Assembly: GCA_008694505.1 (NCBI GenBank) | Contig: VZDJ01007747.1 | Location: 11,862,400 to 11,926,399, forward strand | Source: Cyanoderma ruficeps | Taxonomy: Eukaryota; Chordata; Aves; Passeriformes; Timaliidae | Direction: 5' to 3' | Length of the DNA stretch: 64,000 nucleotides | Part shown: positions 1 to 13,793 of the stretch, in pieces | Layout of the letters: each line of letters opens with the position of its first letter | Position numbering within the stretch: the stretch's first letter is position 1 | Notes under the pieces: model-generated | The model's database searches: none | Told to the model about the DNA's origin: nothing | Seen by the model: only the letters and a program-made list of their open reading frames with translations | Translations under genes and position numbers: made by a program

Positions 1-3000
1 TGCACTTGGTTTTAAAGCACATCAACTTCTCCATTTTAACAGACACGCAAATTTAGCAGGCAAGCCAATTTAATAGGCTATGCAGAAGATGATCTTACAT
101 TTGTAGGATAAAAACAGCATATTTTTGATAGAGCTATGCTTGTTGCTAATACAAGCTCCAGCTCAGCCCAGCAGCTGTAAAAGAAATTAATTCATTGAAG
201 TTCCCTATTGAACCAGCAACTTGTGGATAGAGAACTACTTGGGTGTTTCTTGGATTTGTTTTTTGGTTTTTAAATATGTGATTGAAAAAAAAAATAGCTG
301 GATTTTTGTGATTGGGAATTTCACCTCTCTCTAGGCATGTGGTCCTCCTATATGTCATAAGGATGATTCTAACTTTAATTTTACATTTGATTCTGACTGT
401 AAAAGCCTTGACATCCTTCAGTCAGAAAAGTTATTGTTTTTCTCATTCTGAAATCTACTACACTGAGGTGGGCAGAATTTTGCTAATATCTTAAGGTATC
501 TTTATCACTGTTAATGTCATAGCAGCTAATTGCTATGCTACGTACTTGAACTCTCTGCTCACTGACATAGAAGATCTCTTTGCTAGTCCAGCAGTAAATA
601 TTATTTCTGGTCTGGTCTGGGTAGGTCTATTAACTATCTTATGGTTTATCATAATTAAGGAGGATCTTACTGCTTGTTGCAATTTTCCCTCAAGTATAAC
701 ATCCTGCATGTCTCCCACTCCACTTTGTCCAGTAATCTTCTCTGCCCGTACATGATGGAAAAAAGTTGGCTTGTGTTAGCCCGGGGTCAAGCAGGACCAA
801 AATTGTCACTTTTGTGGCATTCAAGATCTTATAATTCAACAGTCTTTCTGCTGAGGACAATAGAGGAACACTTTCTTAATAAAATGCAATATAATCTTCA
901 TGAGCTCAAGAACGCCAATATATATATTTCTTATGGCTGTTTGGGGAATGTAATGTGCACCAAGACAGATTCATTTTCATAGTGGCCTGTGGAAGTGTGG
1001 TAGAGAGGGATAAGGGAGAAGATTTAGGAAGCTTGGCTTGAAGAAGGAGAAGGTCCAGATAAAAATGTGGAAGACTGGAATATATATATTTTAAATATAT
1101 CAAATTCACAGCCCAAAAAAGAGGCATCAGAACACATTTGCAAAACTTCATGCTTGGTCCCAGCTGTAGTTTTGCTGCAGTTATTGTAGATGCTGCAGAG
1201 TTTTGTACTCTGTGTTATGGCATATTACTTTTTTAGCTTCTATGGATGGTCTCTTCAAGATCATCAGTCTCAATATAAAAAAAATCAGGAAAATGAAAAA
1301 TTAAGCAAGTTGTTGTTCTTTTGCTGAATCTATCTGATATAACACCATTTGGAACTGATTAATGTTTATTTGCCAGCCCTGAGTGAAAAATACATACCTT
1401 GTGGTTCTTACAGCCTAGGGTGGAATGGAAGTGGGTTTTAACCTGTAAAGGGTGATGAAGTGCTTCCTTCATGTTTGCAGTGGAGCTATTCCCACTCTGA
1501 CCGTGAATTCTGCTCAGTGACAGCTCCTCCAAGAGTGAGAAATGTTGTGCAGGTGTTATTTGGGGCATTATTTGAGATGCTGAGTTTGAAATGGGGATTT
1601 TACAAATACGGTTCTGGAAAATGAAAACATTCCAGTTGGTCACAGCTGCATTCAGTGTAATATGGGTTTTTTTTCTCTCTGAGATGCTGTTTTTTTCTGA
1701 GATAATCTTTGAAGTACTAATTTGGTGCAGAATCTGTCTTATCATTTTTATATTATATAGAAAAATTAGTCAAAATTCAACTGATACTGTCCTATTAAAA
1801 ATCAAAACTTAGCTTTCTGATAGGTAAGAGCAGTGTACTATAAGAAAAGGCAATTTCCTTTTGCGTGGGTACTTCATCCAGGAAAGCGAATCAATGGAAA
1901 ATGGATACTTTCCACAAGATGGCAGTGTAGGTGCACTTTTTTAACTTTCTTAAGCTAAAATAAATTGTTCTGCAAAACCCAAAAGAGGATTGGAGTAAGT
2001 TAGCCATTTATGATTACAAAATAATTACTAAATATTGTATTAGTGTAGTTATTAGTAGTGTATCAGTCCCTGGGCGATCCAGAATTTCAGTAACTTCCAT
2101 TACCACTCGGTTTTGGTATAATTTGTTTAAAATACATGTAACTGTTTTCTTGCCATTTGTTTTGTGATTAGAAGACATAACCACTCTAAGCAATGAGCAT
2201 ATTGTATTTTGAAAATATCTGATAAATTCGAATCTTTCAAGCTGGACAATTAATACCCATCTATCTGTGTGTGAGTTCTTAAAGGCCTCATAATGCATTC
2301 AGTGCTCTACTTGTTAATAACTGCTGTCTATGTTACAAGATTAAAACCAAGGTAGGGTGCTCTTAAATAATAGAAACCATGATTTGAAACTATTCCATGC
2401 ATGTTGGTTGGGTTTTTTTTNTATAAATTATTTAATTTTTTTGAATTTAAATAAAGTAAGCTCCCCCCCCCCTGTTTTCCCAAGTACTTGAAAATCCTGG
2501 AAAAGAATAAAGGTCAAACCATGGTCAGCATTCTTTGTTCAAATAGGGCTTTAAGAGCTTACTGAATCTCTAGTGTACAATTTCTGTTGGTTTCAGTTTG
2601 TAAAATTATCATTGAAGTAGAAGTGATAGAAAGTTTCTTGGATTTTTTTTTTTTTTGGGGAATGTATGAGTACCAGATGATTGCTACACCATGCAATCTG
2701 ATAGTGTAACAAGCTTAATTGTGTTTTAAAAGCCCATTAATTTGCTGTTAAGCTGGTATTCTCCAAGTTGAGGGTAGTAATAATGAAAAGCCAGAATGTG
2801 AAGACTTAGGCTTTCTACAGCTTGATCTGATTACAGCCATGGGAACGTGGAAAAAAATTGAGGAGTTCTTCAGTAAAAAGGAACCATCTTTCATCACCAC
2901 GTAAAATGTAATGGTGTTTATCTCTGTTGAATACCTTGAATACAGCCGTGTTGTAGCTGTGCACAAAATCTATTCTACAGTCTTGGAGGCCTAACAAGTT

Positions 3001-4859
3001 TATCTTTGTCCTTTTGGCCTATTTCTTATCTGGCTGGCACAGCCAAATCTGTGTAGGTTTCAGGGAAGTGTTGAGGCTTTCAGTGCTTTACACAAGTATG
3101 TCACTGATTAGCAGTACAGCTGTTTTGTGTATTATATGTCTCCACAAGTGTAGTGAGGATGGAAAGAACAACTTCACAGAGTATGGAAGATAGAATATGT
3201 TTGATTTATCCCGACAACCAGTGACATTTTGCAAAAAGGCTTATTATTTTGGTGCCCAGTAGGATTTGTGTTATGTTACCTAGGTTATCATACAGTTTCA
3301 AAATGCTCCTTCCATTTCTATCAGCTTCTGATGTTCAGGAATTTCACTAGTTGACTGACAATTATTGTACTGAAAAGTATTTGGTAATATGTTTGTCAGT
3401 GAAGTCATGGAAATTTACTGTGTAGGTTAACTACTGATGTTTGTTTAATAGATTCCAGTACCTTGTTGAGGTCTCAGTCACTGCCCTGAAGAATTTACAA
3501 TCAGAGATAGGTAGAGATAAGAAACCCGCATTGAGTTTACTTGGTGAAAATTGTTAGCCAAACCAAACGTGACACACCAAGCATGACAGATAGCATATAC
3601 CTTGCATTCCAGCTTTAGTGAGCCAGTGAAAATAATTCAAATTTATAAATTAGATACAGGAAAACTAAAATTGGAATTAGGACTAGAGGAATATTGTGGA
3701 AAATGAGGTAGCTTTCATTGCCCAGTGAAAGCTTTAAAAGGAGCAGATTTTTATATTAAAAATTATAAAAAAATTTGGAGACAGGATTATTTATTATTCA
3801 GAGCAAACTGTTTACATAGAGAAGTGGCCCAGAGAAGGTTGTATCAGTATTGTATACAAAATCTGGATGAGAGAATTAATATCTAATACTAGGAGATTTT
3901 CACTTATGTCTCAACATTTTCATGAAAGAATTGATACAAACGTTGTGTGGGAAATTACATTTTTGATTGCCTTCACAATAGATTTCTTCCTGAAAACAAT
4001 TTGTCTAATTTACTTTATTGGGTCAAGGAGGCCCCATCCTGGAGCTGAGTCACGTAGTGTGCCAATTTCTTGGCAAGCTCAATCCCAGCCTGTTTGATTC
4101 TCAGTTTTCTCTATTTCAGAACACACTACTTCATCACATCAGTATCAGTACTTCACAAAGCATTCAAGTGCAAGCCCCTTATAGTTATGTGTGCTGAAAT
4201 AGGTCCTTGAATTTTAATCAGACTTAAAGCTGTCCCTTTGTATCTCATCTAACACTGATAGTGATGTATTTTATCACTTACAGAGAATTACTGTACATAA
4301 ATTGAAAGTCTTGTCAGTAAAACCATTGTTATCTATGTAACAAAATTGTTACAGATCCATTGTCAAGATCACCTCAATTCTTGCTCAGTTTTACTGAACA
4401 GATTTATGTTGGCTTTGTGCAGTTAGATGGAAAAGATGAATAAAACACAAATAATTTGTTTCTTTATTTTCAAATTTGAAGATTAATAAGGTAGATGAAT
4501 TGAGTAAATCCAGATTTACCTCATTCATCTTCAAATGTTCTCATTTGTTCAGATGACAAAAGCTTCATCACAAAAGAGAAAAAATTTGAAGGGAAAGCTA
4601 TGTGTTTAAAGAAAGAATCTTTTCAGTCTCAAGAGCTTGTAAAAGGAATTTTGGATTACAAAACCCAGACAAGTAGCTCCGGGAGCTTTGATGACATGAA
4701 TTTAAAAGGGCAAAAGCAAACCACTTTTATCCACTGGTAAGTAGAAGGAAGAGCCATCAGAATTGTTAAAAAAGTAGGCACTGGAACAAAATGATAAGAA
4801 GGAAGGCTTAGAGAGCCTTTTCAAAGAGGGGACATGGTGTATGGGGTAGAGGAAAAATA
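1..4859. other. Intergenic sequence, no gene seen
   Basis: This AT-rich DNA has only short chance-length open frames on both strands (128 codons at most). An ambiguous base at 2421 sits in a T run, and a run of C lies at about 2463-2472. No exon, RNA gene or repeat family was recognised. Confidence 0.7.
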
Positions 4860-5196
4860 CATCACTCTCTACAATTACCTGAAGAGAGGTTATAGTTAGG
4901 TGGGGGTCAGTCTCTTCTCCCAGGTAGCAAGCTATAGTACAAGAGGAAATGGCCTCAAGTTGTGCCAGGGGAGGTTTAGATTGGATATGAGGAAAAATTT
5001 CCTCACCAAAAAGACTATCAAGCATTGGAACAGGCTGCCCAGGGAAATGGTTGAATCACCATCCCCAGAGATATTTAAAGGGATGTAGATGTGCTCGGGG
5101 CCAAGGTTTAGTGGTGCACTTGGAAGCACTAGGTTAAGCATTGGAAAAGATGCTCTTAAAGGTCTTCTCCAACCTAAATAATTCTATGGTTATTGA
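4860..5196 (+). mobile_element. CR1 LINE 3' fragment
   Basis: This is the 3' end of a chicken-repeat-1 (CR1) non-LTR retrotransposon on the plus strand. Frame 4900-5088 still reads like the ORF2 C-terminus, with [20 protein letters not shown] and, further on, HWNRLPRE and [10 protein letters not shown]. It is followed by the typical 3' tail ending near AATTCTATGG. The 5' part is missing, as usual for CR1 copies truncated during insertion. The tail lacks the full ATTCTATG repeats, so the copy is old. The left edge is approximate. Confidence 0.93.
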
Positions 5197-6677
5197 GTGA
5201 TCCAGAGCACGAGAGAATGTGCATAGGGTCCTTGCACAGAACAGGACATCAGACTTAATGAAGGTAATTTCTTGGAATAAAATGAAGTCTGCTTTTCACC
5301 GTGAGAGGGAAGAGGGATAATTACTAGCATTTAGGTTTATCCTCCACAATAACTGTGTTTGTGAACATTGAATGTAATAATGCAGGCAAACCATCAGGTC
5401 TGGTAATTCTGTTAGATTCTGTAGCAAATTTTTGACTTTTCATTTACTAAAGGAGATATAAGAAGCAGTGAAAAATATCTGATTTTTTTTAAGAATCAGG
5501 AATAAGTTATTTCTTCACTTTTTCTTATCCTTTCATCCTTGTCCAATAGAATATAATGATGTTATTTTATTTAATTATTTTTCATATTCAGGTCACTTCA
5601 ATTAGAAAAACACATCCAAGGGGTTTGTGCATTGCAGTACTCAGGAGTATGCTTCAATTCAGATTATGTCCCGAGTTTGTGGATTGATGGACCCACATAT
5701 TATTCTCCTTTTCAGTTTGCTAGTGGGAAAATTTAGTGTGAGGAACATGAAATGTGAATGTCACTTGAATAAAAAAAAAATCAAAGAAAAAAATCTCAAC
5801 ACAAAAAATATCAGCAAACCCAAGAAACCAGCTCTGTAGGAGTGGGATGTTAGTTTAGAGCAGAGGCGATAGACCATGTAATCATTAGAGCTGGGTAGGA
5901 GTTGTGGCTGTATTATCTGTGCCATGGATATTTTGTGCCTGTTGAGAGTACTGTACTTTGATGGGAGTCACAGCAGGAGATTCGTGACCTGGAGCTAAAC
6001 AGTCCATTAAGGGATCATGCTACTACATTTTTTTTGCTTCTGTGGTTCCTGAAATCCTAAGCAAAGGGGTGTTTAGCTAATAGGTCTAAGGAATAGCACC
6101 CTTTATTTTACATGTTTCTAGTATAGTAGTTCTGGAGTTGTAAAGGCTCATGTGTGGAGCCCTGCCAATCCTGACTTGCTCTGGTTCTTATTATAAGCTT
6201 CTCCCATATGTGGTAGAGTAGGCTTGTAGCATCCTCCTTTATTACCAGGCATGCACACATTTACAGTATGTTCTTCAAAATTCTGGAGAAAACAGAATGT
6301 TGAAAATTATCTCTAAAGGTCACAGTGCATTTCCCCTTGTTTATCTTAAAGCAAGAGAACAAATGAGGAAGCTCCTGGCTGATGATGTCCTGCTTGCAAG
6401 TGAATGATTCCCTTCTCTGTTTCCTTAGAATGTCATAGGACTCTTATTTTCTAATTCAATCTCAGTCACTCAACAGCAATATATTGTTGAGAGCTATCAA
6501 GTATCTTGTCTGGTTGTTAATCTTTTAATAAATATATTTCATATTTCTGATTTTATGTTTCCATTTTCCCATACATCCTGGCATCATACTGATTTCACAA
6601 GCAATATGCTCTTCGGGATAAATCACATGTGTTATAACACTAGTAATATGGACTGGAGTATCTCACTGGACTCCCTA

Positions 6678-6709
6678 TAGTAGTAGTAGTAGTAGTAGTA
6701 ATAATAATG

Positions 6710-6742
<33 letters not shown>

Positions 6743-6759
6743 GTGGTAGTAGTAGTAGT
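6678..6759. repeat. Compound trinucleotide microsatellite (TAG)n/(TAA)n/(TAG)n
   Basis: About eight TAG units run into about seventeen mostly TAA units, with one TGA-type interruption, then return to TAG/TGG units. The total length is about 82 bp. The symmetric TAG-TAA-TAG layout suggests that the TAA block expanded inside an older TAG tract. Length is likely to vary between individuals. Confidence 0.95.
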
Positions 6760-7319
6760 GAGTATGAGTCAGTGCAGGAGTGACTAAGATTATCTCAGAG
6801 TTTCAGGGAGCCAAGGGATGACTCATCCTTTGAAATAAAGAGAAGCAGCTAATAAACATTAATAGACATTTTCAGATTTGTTTGCAGCATACCAGCACTT
6901 GCTGTAGATCCTGAAGAAGGAACATGAGGAACTGAGAATGTCATGCTAGCAGCAGTTTTATAATCAATGATGTATGCATGTTGATTTGTCACTGCTGTAG
7001 ATGTTGGCACTCTCTACTGTCAAGATACAGCAAAAAACCTTACTGGTTTTGCTACTGCAGCAGCTTTTTTTCACAGTCCTTAGTGCTGTTCTTTTGCACT
7101 TGAGATTTGCTGGGTGTTTCCTCGAATTTCTGAATGCTAAGTGCATATCAACAACAGCTACACTAATTTATAGTATTTAATATGGCAAATTACTCAGACA
7201 GCAAGAAAATCACTCAGATGTAGATTGACTGGACAATAGAATGGATTTGCTCTCCACAGAGTGGATGTATGGATCTCTGCCAAATCATTTTAATTGGGAC
7301 CTTGTGTTACTTTGCCTTC

Positions 7320-7387
7320 TGTGACAGTCACTCTGAACCCCCTACTTCCTTGTTGTGACAGTCACTCTTGAAGCCCCTACTGCCCTG
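7320..7387. repeat. Tandem duplication, 34-bp unit
   Basis: Two adjacent copies (7320-7353 and 7354-7387) share TGTGACAGTCACTCT and a CCCCTAC core. They differ at several positions and by a compensating 1-bp shift, so the duplication is not recent. No gene covers it. Confidence 0.8.
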
Positions 7388-7492
7388 AAGCCATCTTCAC
7401 AATAAAATGCTGAACTGTACCCAACTGTTGATCATGTGCTCCCAGCACATGGTGAGCTCACTTGCTTCAGGTGAAGAACAGTGTGATGCTTA

Positions 7493-7558
7493 CTTTGCTC
7501 AGCTGTCAGGCAATGTCTTTGCTTCCTTTGCTCAGCTGTCAGGCAATGTCTTTGACTT
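7493..7558. repeat. Tandem duplication, 33-bp unit
   Basis: The unit beginning CTTTGCTCAGCTGTCAGG is present twice (7493-7525 and 7526-7558), almost identically. The near identity indicates a recent event. Because 33 bp is a multiple of three, the open frame across it is kept, which gives a repeated FAQLSGNVF peptide in one frame. There is no sign that the frame is used. Confidence 0.9.
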
Positions 7559-8749
7559 CCTTGCTGGTGTGGCCACTTGCCAGAGAGGTTTTATGTTTTC
7601 TAGTCATTGCATGTGTTTGTACTGGTTTTATCTGGTCAAAGGAAAGACACAAGTTGTAGTCAGACTCGAGAGTATTGTGATAAACTCTGATTGGTATCCA
7701 GTGTGCTTTCTGCCCTCAGGAATTTCGTTCCTCCCTACACATTGCTCAGAGTGGGAGCTAGTCTGATGTGTCACAAGCTGTCGTCTTTTCCTGTTATATT
7801 TAATGAACATACAACTGCTGCTTTTGTTGCCTGTGCAGTGCCTCAGACCATGGTGGCCATTGCTCTTCAGCCAAAATAGTTTCATCTTGTAAACTAATAG
7901 CTTATCTTTCTTTTAGAAACACAGAGAGAACACTGATGATACTTTTACTGGTCATGCTTGCTCATGTCCTTGATTTCTTGAAAATTATTTATTAATTTTT
8001 TTTAATCAGGCATTTAATTTGGCCAGCACCTTCTGCACAAAAAAAGATATGACAGGAACTTTCTGTGACAAAAATACACTCTTGTCATCTGGGTGTCTGT
8101 AAAATTAGTCTTTTCAACACATGCTCTTAAGCTATAGTTTGGTGTTTTTTTAATCGAGAAGAAAAGACCTGTAATTTTTATTCCAATTCCTCTTCTGCAT
8201 CATTGGTTTCTCACTGACCTTGTACCTCCTCTGAAACTACCATTCGCACACAAAAATGTCCAATATTTTTCTCAGCTTTCCTATTTTTCTTCTTGAACAG
8301 AATTCTCCTGTACAAAGGTGAAGATACTCAGAAGTAACTTTGCAATTTGTCATCTCTTTCAGTGTTCAAATATCGCAAATTCAACATGTGCACTGTTAAA
8401 TGTTCATTAGTTCTCTCTCAAAAAAAAATAGATTGGCTTGAAACCTTGAGATAGCTATTCGCGTTCTGTCTGTATATGCCTGCTTTCACATGAAAATTCA
8501 TTTAAAAATACTGTGAAGTACATGCCTGCCATTAGAATTTGATAATATTTTACTTTCTTTAAGTGAAAAATGTTGAATAGATAGTGATTTCAGAGACTGC
8601 ATCTACCCCTCCTCTTAGATTTTTCTCTTTTCATGGCTTATAACAACCTTATTTGTAAATGGATTTGAGCTGACTCTGTGGCATATCTGACCTATATCTT
8701 GTCAAAAATTTTTAATTGTTGTGATCACTTCTTTGGTGATGTTTGTGAG

Positions 8750-8906
8750 TGTATTGGTTTTGGCTGGAATAGAGTTAATGTTCTTCACAGTAGCTTGCAT
8801 GGTGCTATGTTTAGTATTTGTGACCAAAACAGTGTTGATAAACAGGACTGTTTTCCTTATTTCTCAGAAGTGCTTACCCAGAGTCAAGGTCTTTTCTATT
8901 TCTGTC
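8750..8906 (+). mobile_element. Endogenous retroviral LTR fragment, avian ERVL-type
   Basis: The segment starts TGTATTGGTTTTGGCTGG and continues through a block containing AGAGTTAATGTTCTTCACAG, CAGTGTTGATAA and CAGTGCTTACC-like motifs ending at CAGAGTCAAGG. This matches, from memory, the 5' portion of an abundant avian LTR family. Only about 157 bp is recognisable; the promoter half, the other LTR and all internal coding sequence are absent. It is an old, truncated, non-coding remnant. The family name is remembered rather than searched. Confidence 0.7.
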
Positions 8907-9090
8907 CTAATGAACTTGGAAGTATTGTGCTGCATGTGAAGAGTTTATTGATCTGCTCTTCTTATCTATTCAAAAGTGGGTACTCCTTGGTTTCAATGAA
9001 TAACTTGTTTGCATGGAAAATATTCAGACAGTGTATGAGCTGCTACCACATAAGATAGCCCAGTGCAATTATCTGTAAGATAGAAGGAAT

Positions 9091-9148
9091 TAAGAGCATG
9101 TTATTTTGTTTAAGCATGTTATTTTAAGAGCATATTATTTTGTTTAAA
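9091..9148. repeat. Short tandem repeat of a GCATGTTATTTT-type unit (three copies)
   Basis: The motif (A)AGAGCATGTTATTTTGTTT recurs at about 9091-9110, 9111-9124 (shortened) and 9125-9146 with small losses. It has no coding potential and probably arose by slippage or local duplication. Confidence 0.75.
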
Positions 9149-12100
9149 AGAAATGTAAAACAATACTTTTGTGATCAGTGAAGTGATTGCTACCTTTTTG
9201 TTGTGCTGCAGGTTTTATGAAATCAACAGTTTTGTCCTGACTAACAACTTTTCAGAAGAAGGGAGTTGTATTATTGTAATAACATGTGTAATATTAGTGA
9301 ATTTCTATCCACCACTAGCACTAGGAATCCTTCTACCTTGGAAGCTGAATTACTTTGTACAAGTACTTTATTTTTATTTCTCAAACTACCTACTTATTAT
9401 GTGTTACTTCAGTGGCATTCAAGCAGATTAACTTCCTTTCCCTTTCAGGTTTGAACACACACGTGTAACACTTTTTTTTTTTCCCAGGTAGAACTTCTAA
9501 GTGTTAACTGTATGTTACCCAAGAAAACAATACAGTTTTCCCAGGTCGAGGCATCTTTCTCCACACCTTCTTACAAAAGAACTCAACTCTATTTAATTAG
9601 CATTGACGTGATATTCACTGATGATTGTACAGAGTGTTCAGAGATCTTTGTGTTGCAATGTGGTGTTTCTTTTCATTGTGGGATGACTCTGCACTACTGG
9701 CCTCCATCATAACAAATTAAAGTTTAACCCATTCATGTTCTGAAAATAACGGGGTTTGCCAGGTATCACTACACTTCCCTGTAGGGATAGAAACCTTCCT
9801 TTCTGGAAAGGTTGCAGCTTGAATAATTTAATGGGGAAAAACTGTAACCCTTTTGGGATTTCTGGATAAATAGTTCTCAGACAATAATTAACGACATCTA
9901 TATACACACAAGAAAGTTCATATTGTTGAACATGGAGTGAGAAGTAAGGGAAAGAAGAACAGGTGAGAGAAATGAGAATCCAGTTGTGTTTATGCTGAAG
10001 ATATACTGGATTCCTAGTAAGGTAGAGAAAGGATCAGAAAATTGCAAGACAATTTAATATGGACCTCTCAGGCAGATGGAGACTATTGGGTTTTTTGTTG
10101 CTTTTTTTTTTTCCTACTCTAAACAATAGACTAATACCTTCCAATTAAATGTACATTTCGGAGTGGGAACATTCCTGTGGTCTTTTGAAAGCCAGACTTG
10201 AGGTGATTCATAGGAAGACTCCTTTCTGGGAATCCTGAATAAATCAAAATACTTACGGAGAAAATAGTGTAGATATCCAGCATCTTGTAAGACGGGGTAG
10301 TGCTGCTCAAATTTTTTTTATATGGTCTACTTTCATTCAGCTTATTCTGCATAAAATGATACTGTCACATGAAAAGGATATAAATGTTATGCTTCCCCTC
10401 CTTCTATTGTGCAATAAGTCTTCACATTGCTCTTAGTTTGGAAATTTAAAGTACATTAGTCAGTTACTAATTATTTATTAAACAGAAGGGTTGGCAGTGT
10501 CAGTTGTTTTGGAAGTTTGCATGGCCGTGATGGTTGCCAGAGTATCTCACACTAACTGTGAGAAATTTTCCTTCACTTTCAGAGCACTCGATGGTCTCTC
10601 TCTTTTCTGTGTCTCTTTTTTTGACACTCAGCTGTGACATGGCCTGCATCTCTGTCTATTAGTTTAGATGCAACAATGAGGAATTATTTAGTATAATCCA
10701 TTGAGCTGGAGTTCAGTACAACAGGATAAAGTCTGTAAAATACATTTGAATTTATGAAATCTTCTTGAGAGTGAAATCTATGAAGAAAGGGACATTTGAT
10801 ATAAGTTGTGGAAATCCCAACGTGATAGATTTTTGTGGAACAATCGTGTCTGGAAAGTCCGATCTGTATGGAGATGTGCTGGATGATGTAACCCAGCAGG
10901 GCCTGGCTAGGGATTTTTTGGAACGGCATAGAAGGACCGGATGCAGATGATAAGGAGAAAAGTTAACTTTGAAATCCTATATTACTGTTCTAATCATCTG
11001 ATATGATAATAGCCAGCAACAAAAGGAACATAAACTGGTATTAAGGTGAATTGCTAAATTAAAAGTCTCTCCAAAGTTTCACCTAAATCCTTCTACTAGA
11101 TTTCTTATTTCTCACAAATACATGAACACTTTTTCACTATCACTTTTCCTAAACTTTTTTGAAAACTGACTTTTTCACTACAAATTTTATTCACGCAACA
11201 TCAGATATCGGTGAATAATATTTTTGAAGCTTTTGATGGAGAAAGTTACAAGAGTTTGCAAAGGATGATGTTATTATAAGGCTTATTTAAACTTATTCTA
11301 TGCTTAATTTTCTTTTCAGTTTTCCCACTGGAAATGTTCAACATTCACAATGAAAAACCTCTTTTTTCAATTTTCTTTTTCAAATCACATTTGAGATTAC
11401 TTTGAAGAAGTCATGACTTCTTACAGGCAAGCAGAGTATTAGGGCTGTGGAAATAAAGTTAAATTCTTCTTTTGGTTGGCTTCACATCGTGCCTTAAGAA
11501 TTATATGCATTGTTGGAAGGTCTCAATGACTTTTCCAAATTGTGTTGTCTGATGCTGGGAAGCACCAGGTTCCCTAATAAAGTGGAGAGTGTGGGGGAAT
11601 CTACTTTGATATTGCTAATACATTTCCATAGAAAGTTGTGTAATAATATCTAATAAATTCTGAGTTTTTATGATGGCCAAAGACATTGCATAATTCGAAT
11701 ATCATTGATATATCTTGAGGGTGGTTGTAGGGTAGAAACATGGTACAATTTGTTTCTGTATGCTGACACTGGCAATCCTGCATTAGAAGTGTGTCTTTTG
11801 CCTGGGAAAAAGAATGGTCTATTGTTAGGCAATAAAATTGAGTAAGAGATGGGATCTTGTGATGTGATGACGAAATGAGATGTTCTCTTGAAAATGCTAG
11901 GATATGTTCTTTTGGAATACTAAGAGGTCAAGAATTTCAAGAATTTTCATGTAACATCAAAGCCAAAGGACTAAAGAACAGGCTGCTCCTTTGTAGACGT
12001 AACAAGATTGTTTGTATTTTTTTTTTGCAGTTGTTTTGACATTAGTTATCTTCTAAACATGAATTTCAGAGGATGGGAACAGCTGTCCATGTTGATAGGG

Positions 12101-13793
12101 GTATCTTGTTACTGTTGCCTGCTTTCTTCTGACAGTGATAGTGACTGTTATCAGAAACAGGATATGGAAGTTTGACAATTCCTGTATACTCTCATACATC
12201 CACTGTTTACGTAAATCAGAGGGAAATACTTTCACTTTGGCCTGCTTGTAGTTTTAATGGAGAAAAGATCCAAAGAGACTAAATAAAAAGCCTGCATGCC
12301 AGAAGAGTGCTTCATTAAACCTGCAGGAGAAGTTCCATGCATTTCAGACATGTAACTTTTTAACTAATTTTTTCTTTCCTCACCCTGTAGGAGGATAGGA
12401 CACCAAAAACTTTGCTGTCCCAATTTCAGGGATTTCGTAACAATTTTGATTCCTGTTTTTCTGTTTAAAAAATTCCAAACACTGTAAAATAGCTGCTGAA
12501 TATTCCCACTAGTGTACACTGCCCATCTGTAGTCAGTTTTGGTGCTTAGGATCTGCCCTATTTCCAGTGACTGAAATTGATAGATTTTCCAAATTTATTG
12601 GATTTTTTTTCAGTATAAATTTATTACCTTGCATTGTATAGCAGTTCGCTTTTTTTTTTTTTTTTTTTTAATGTGGAAGCATTTTAGGAAAAAGCACAAG
12701 ATTAGAGTATGCAGAGTGTTCCCAAAAAGCCCAGCATACAACAGGAAGCCAAGATTGCGACAGATAAGGAATGTCATTAGGAACATAGCTCAGAGCTATG
12801 CTGACTTGTGGCCATAAATGCAGGAAGTAATTTTCCTGCTGGATCCTTTTTAAATATAGGAACAAAATACAAGTCTGATGATTGCAGGTATAGTGCGTGG
12901 GAGATGCTGGAAGGTCATATAAATATCTGGGCAATAGGATGAAGGTGCATGTATATTAATTCATAACTCCTAACTGTTAAATTTTTTAGGATGTTACCAC
13001 TAATCCACCAGCATCTGTGATGAAATTACATAACTTCTTATTAGTACTTCCTTTCTTAACAGTCAAATAGTGTGGTAGGATGTCCCTATTCTTATGCTCT
13101 GAACAGCGTGTTCACAAAATTGCTTAGAAAAACTCTTCAATTCTGTTTCCATTATGTCAACTACAAGAACTAAATGCAGAAGCTTTAAGCATTTTAATAA
13201 TTAACTGGAGAACTGTCAGGATTGATTAAAAATCCCTGACAAACACCATGTATATGAAACAAATTAACCCTGCTGAGATAATAAATTAAAAAAAAAAATC
13301 CAGAACACTACCTTCTTCTTTAGTACAGATCAAATAGTGTATATGCTTCTCTCTACATGCACATTTTATATGCTTATGTCTATGAGGGTTTTTTTTTCTA
13401 TGATTAATAGGTAATTACCAGGTTTTTAATTACAGCGAAACCAACAGTACTGTCACTGCTTTCTTATGAGCATTTGTTAACATTTATATTTGCATATTAT
13501 ATTCATGATCTTTAATCTCTCTGTAAATATGTTCTTTAGAAGGACTTTTTTGGTGCTAAAATTTAGTTGCAACTATTGTTATTGTTTTTGACTTAACTAC
13601 ATTTTTCAGTTGTGTTTCACAGTTCGTGCAAATTAAAATTGGCATCATGTTAAGCAAAAAAAATATAGTTTATTGTTTATTTGGCCATCTCATTTTCCAG
13701 TTGCATATTTCCTGCAGTTCACTGATTTTTCTTGATTTTTTTAAGATTATATTTTAGCTGTAAACATTTTTCCCCTACTATTTATTCTGCCCT

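Larger units (their letters stand above)
5197..8749. other. Intergenic sequence with simple repeats, no gene seen
   Basis: This region holds the trinucleotide microsatellite at 6.68 kb and two short tandem duplications (7.32-7.39 and 7.49-7.56 kb), listed separately. Open frames reach 119 codons only because of the in-frame 33-bp duplication. I see no recognisable coding or RNA feature. Confidence 0.7.

Noticed and set aside
7320..7558. CRISPR-like spaced repeats
   Set aside because: There are only two copies of each unit, directly adjacent with no spacers, in vertebrate DNA.
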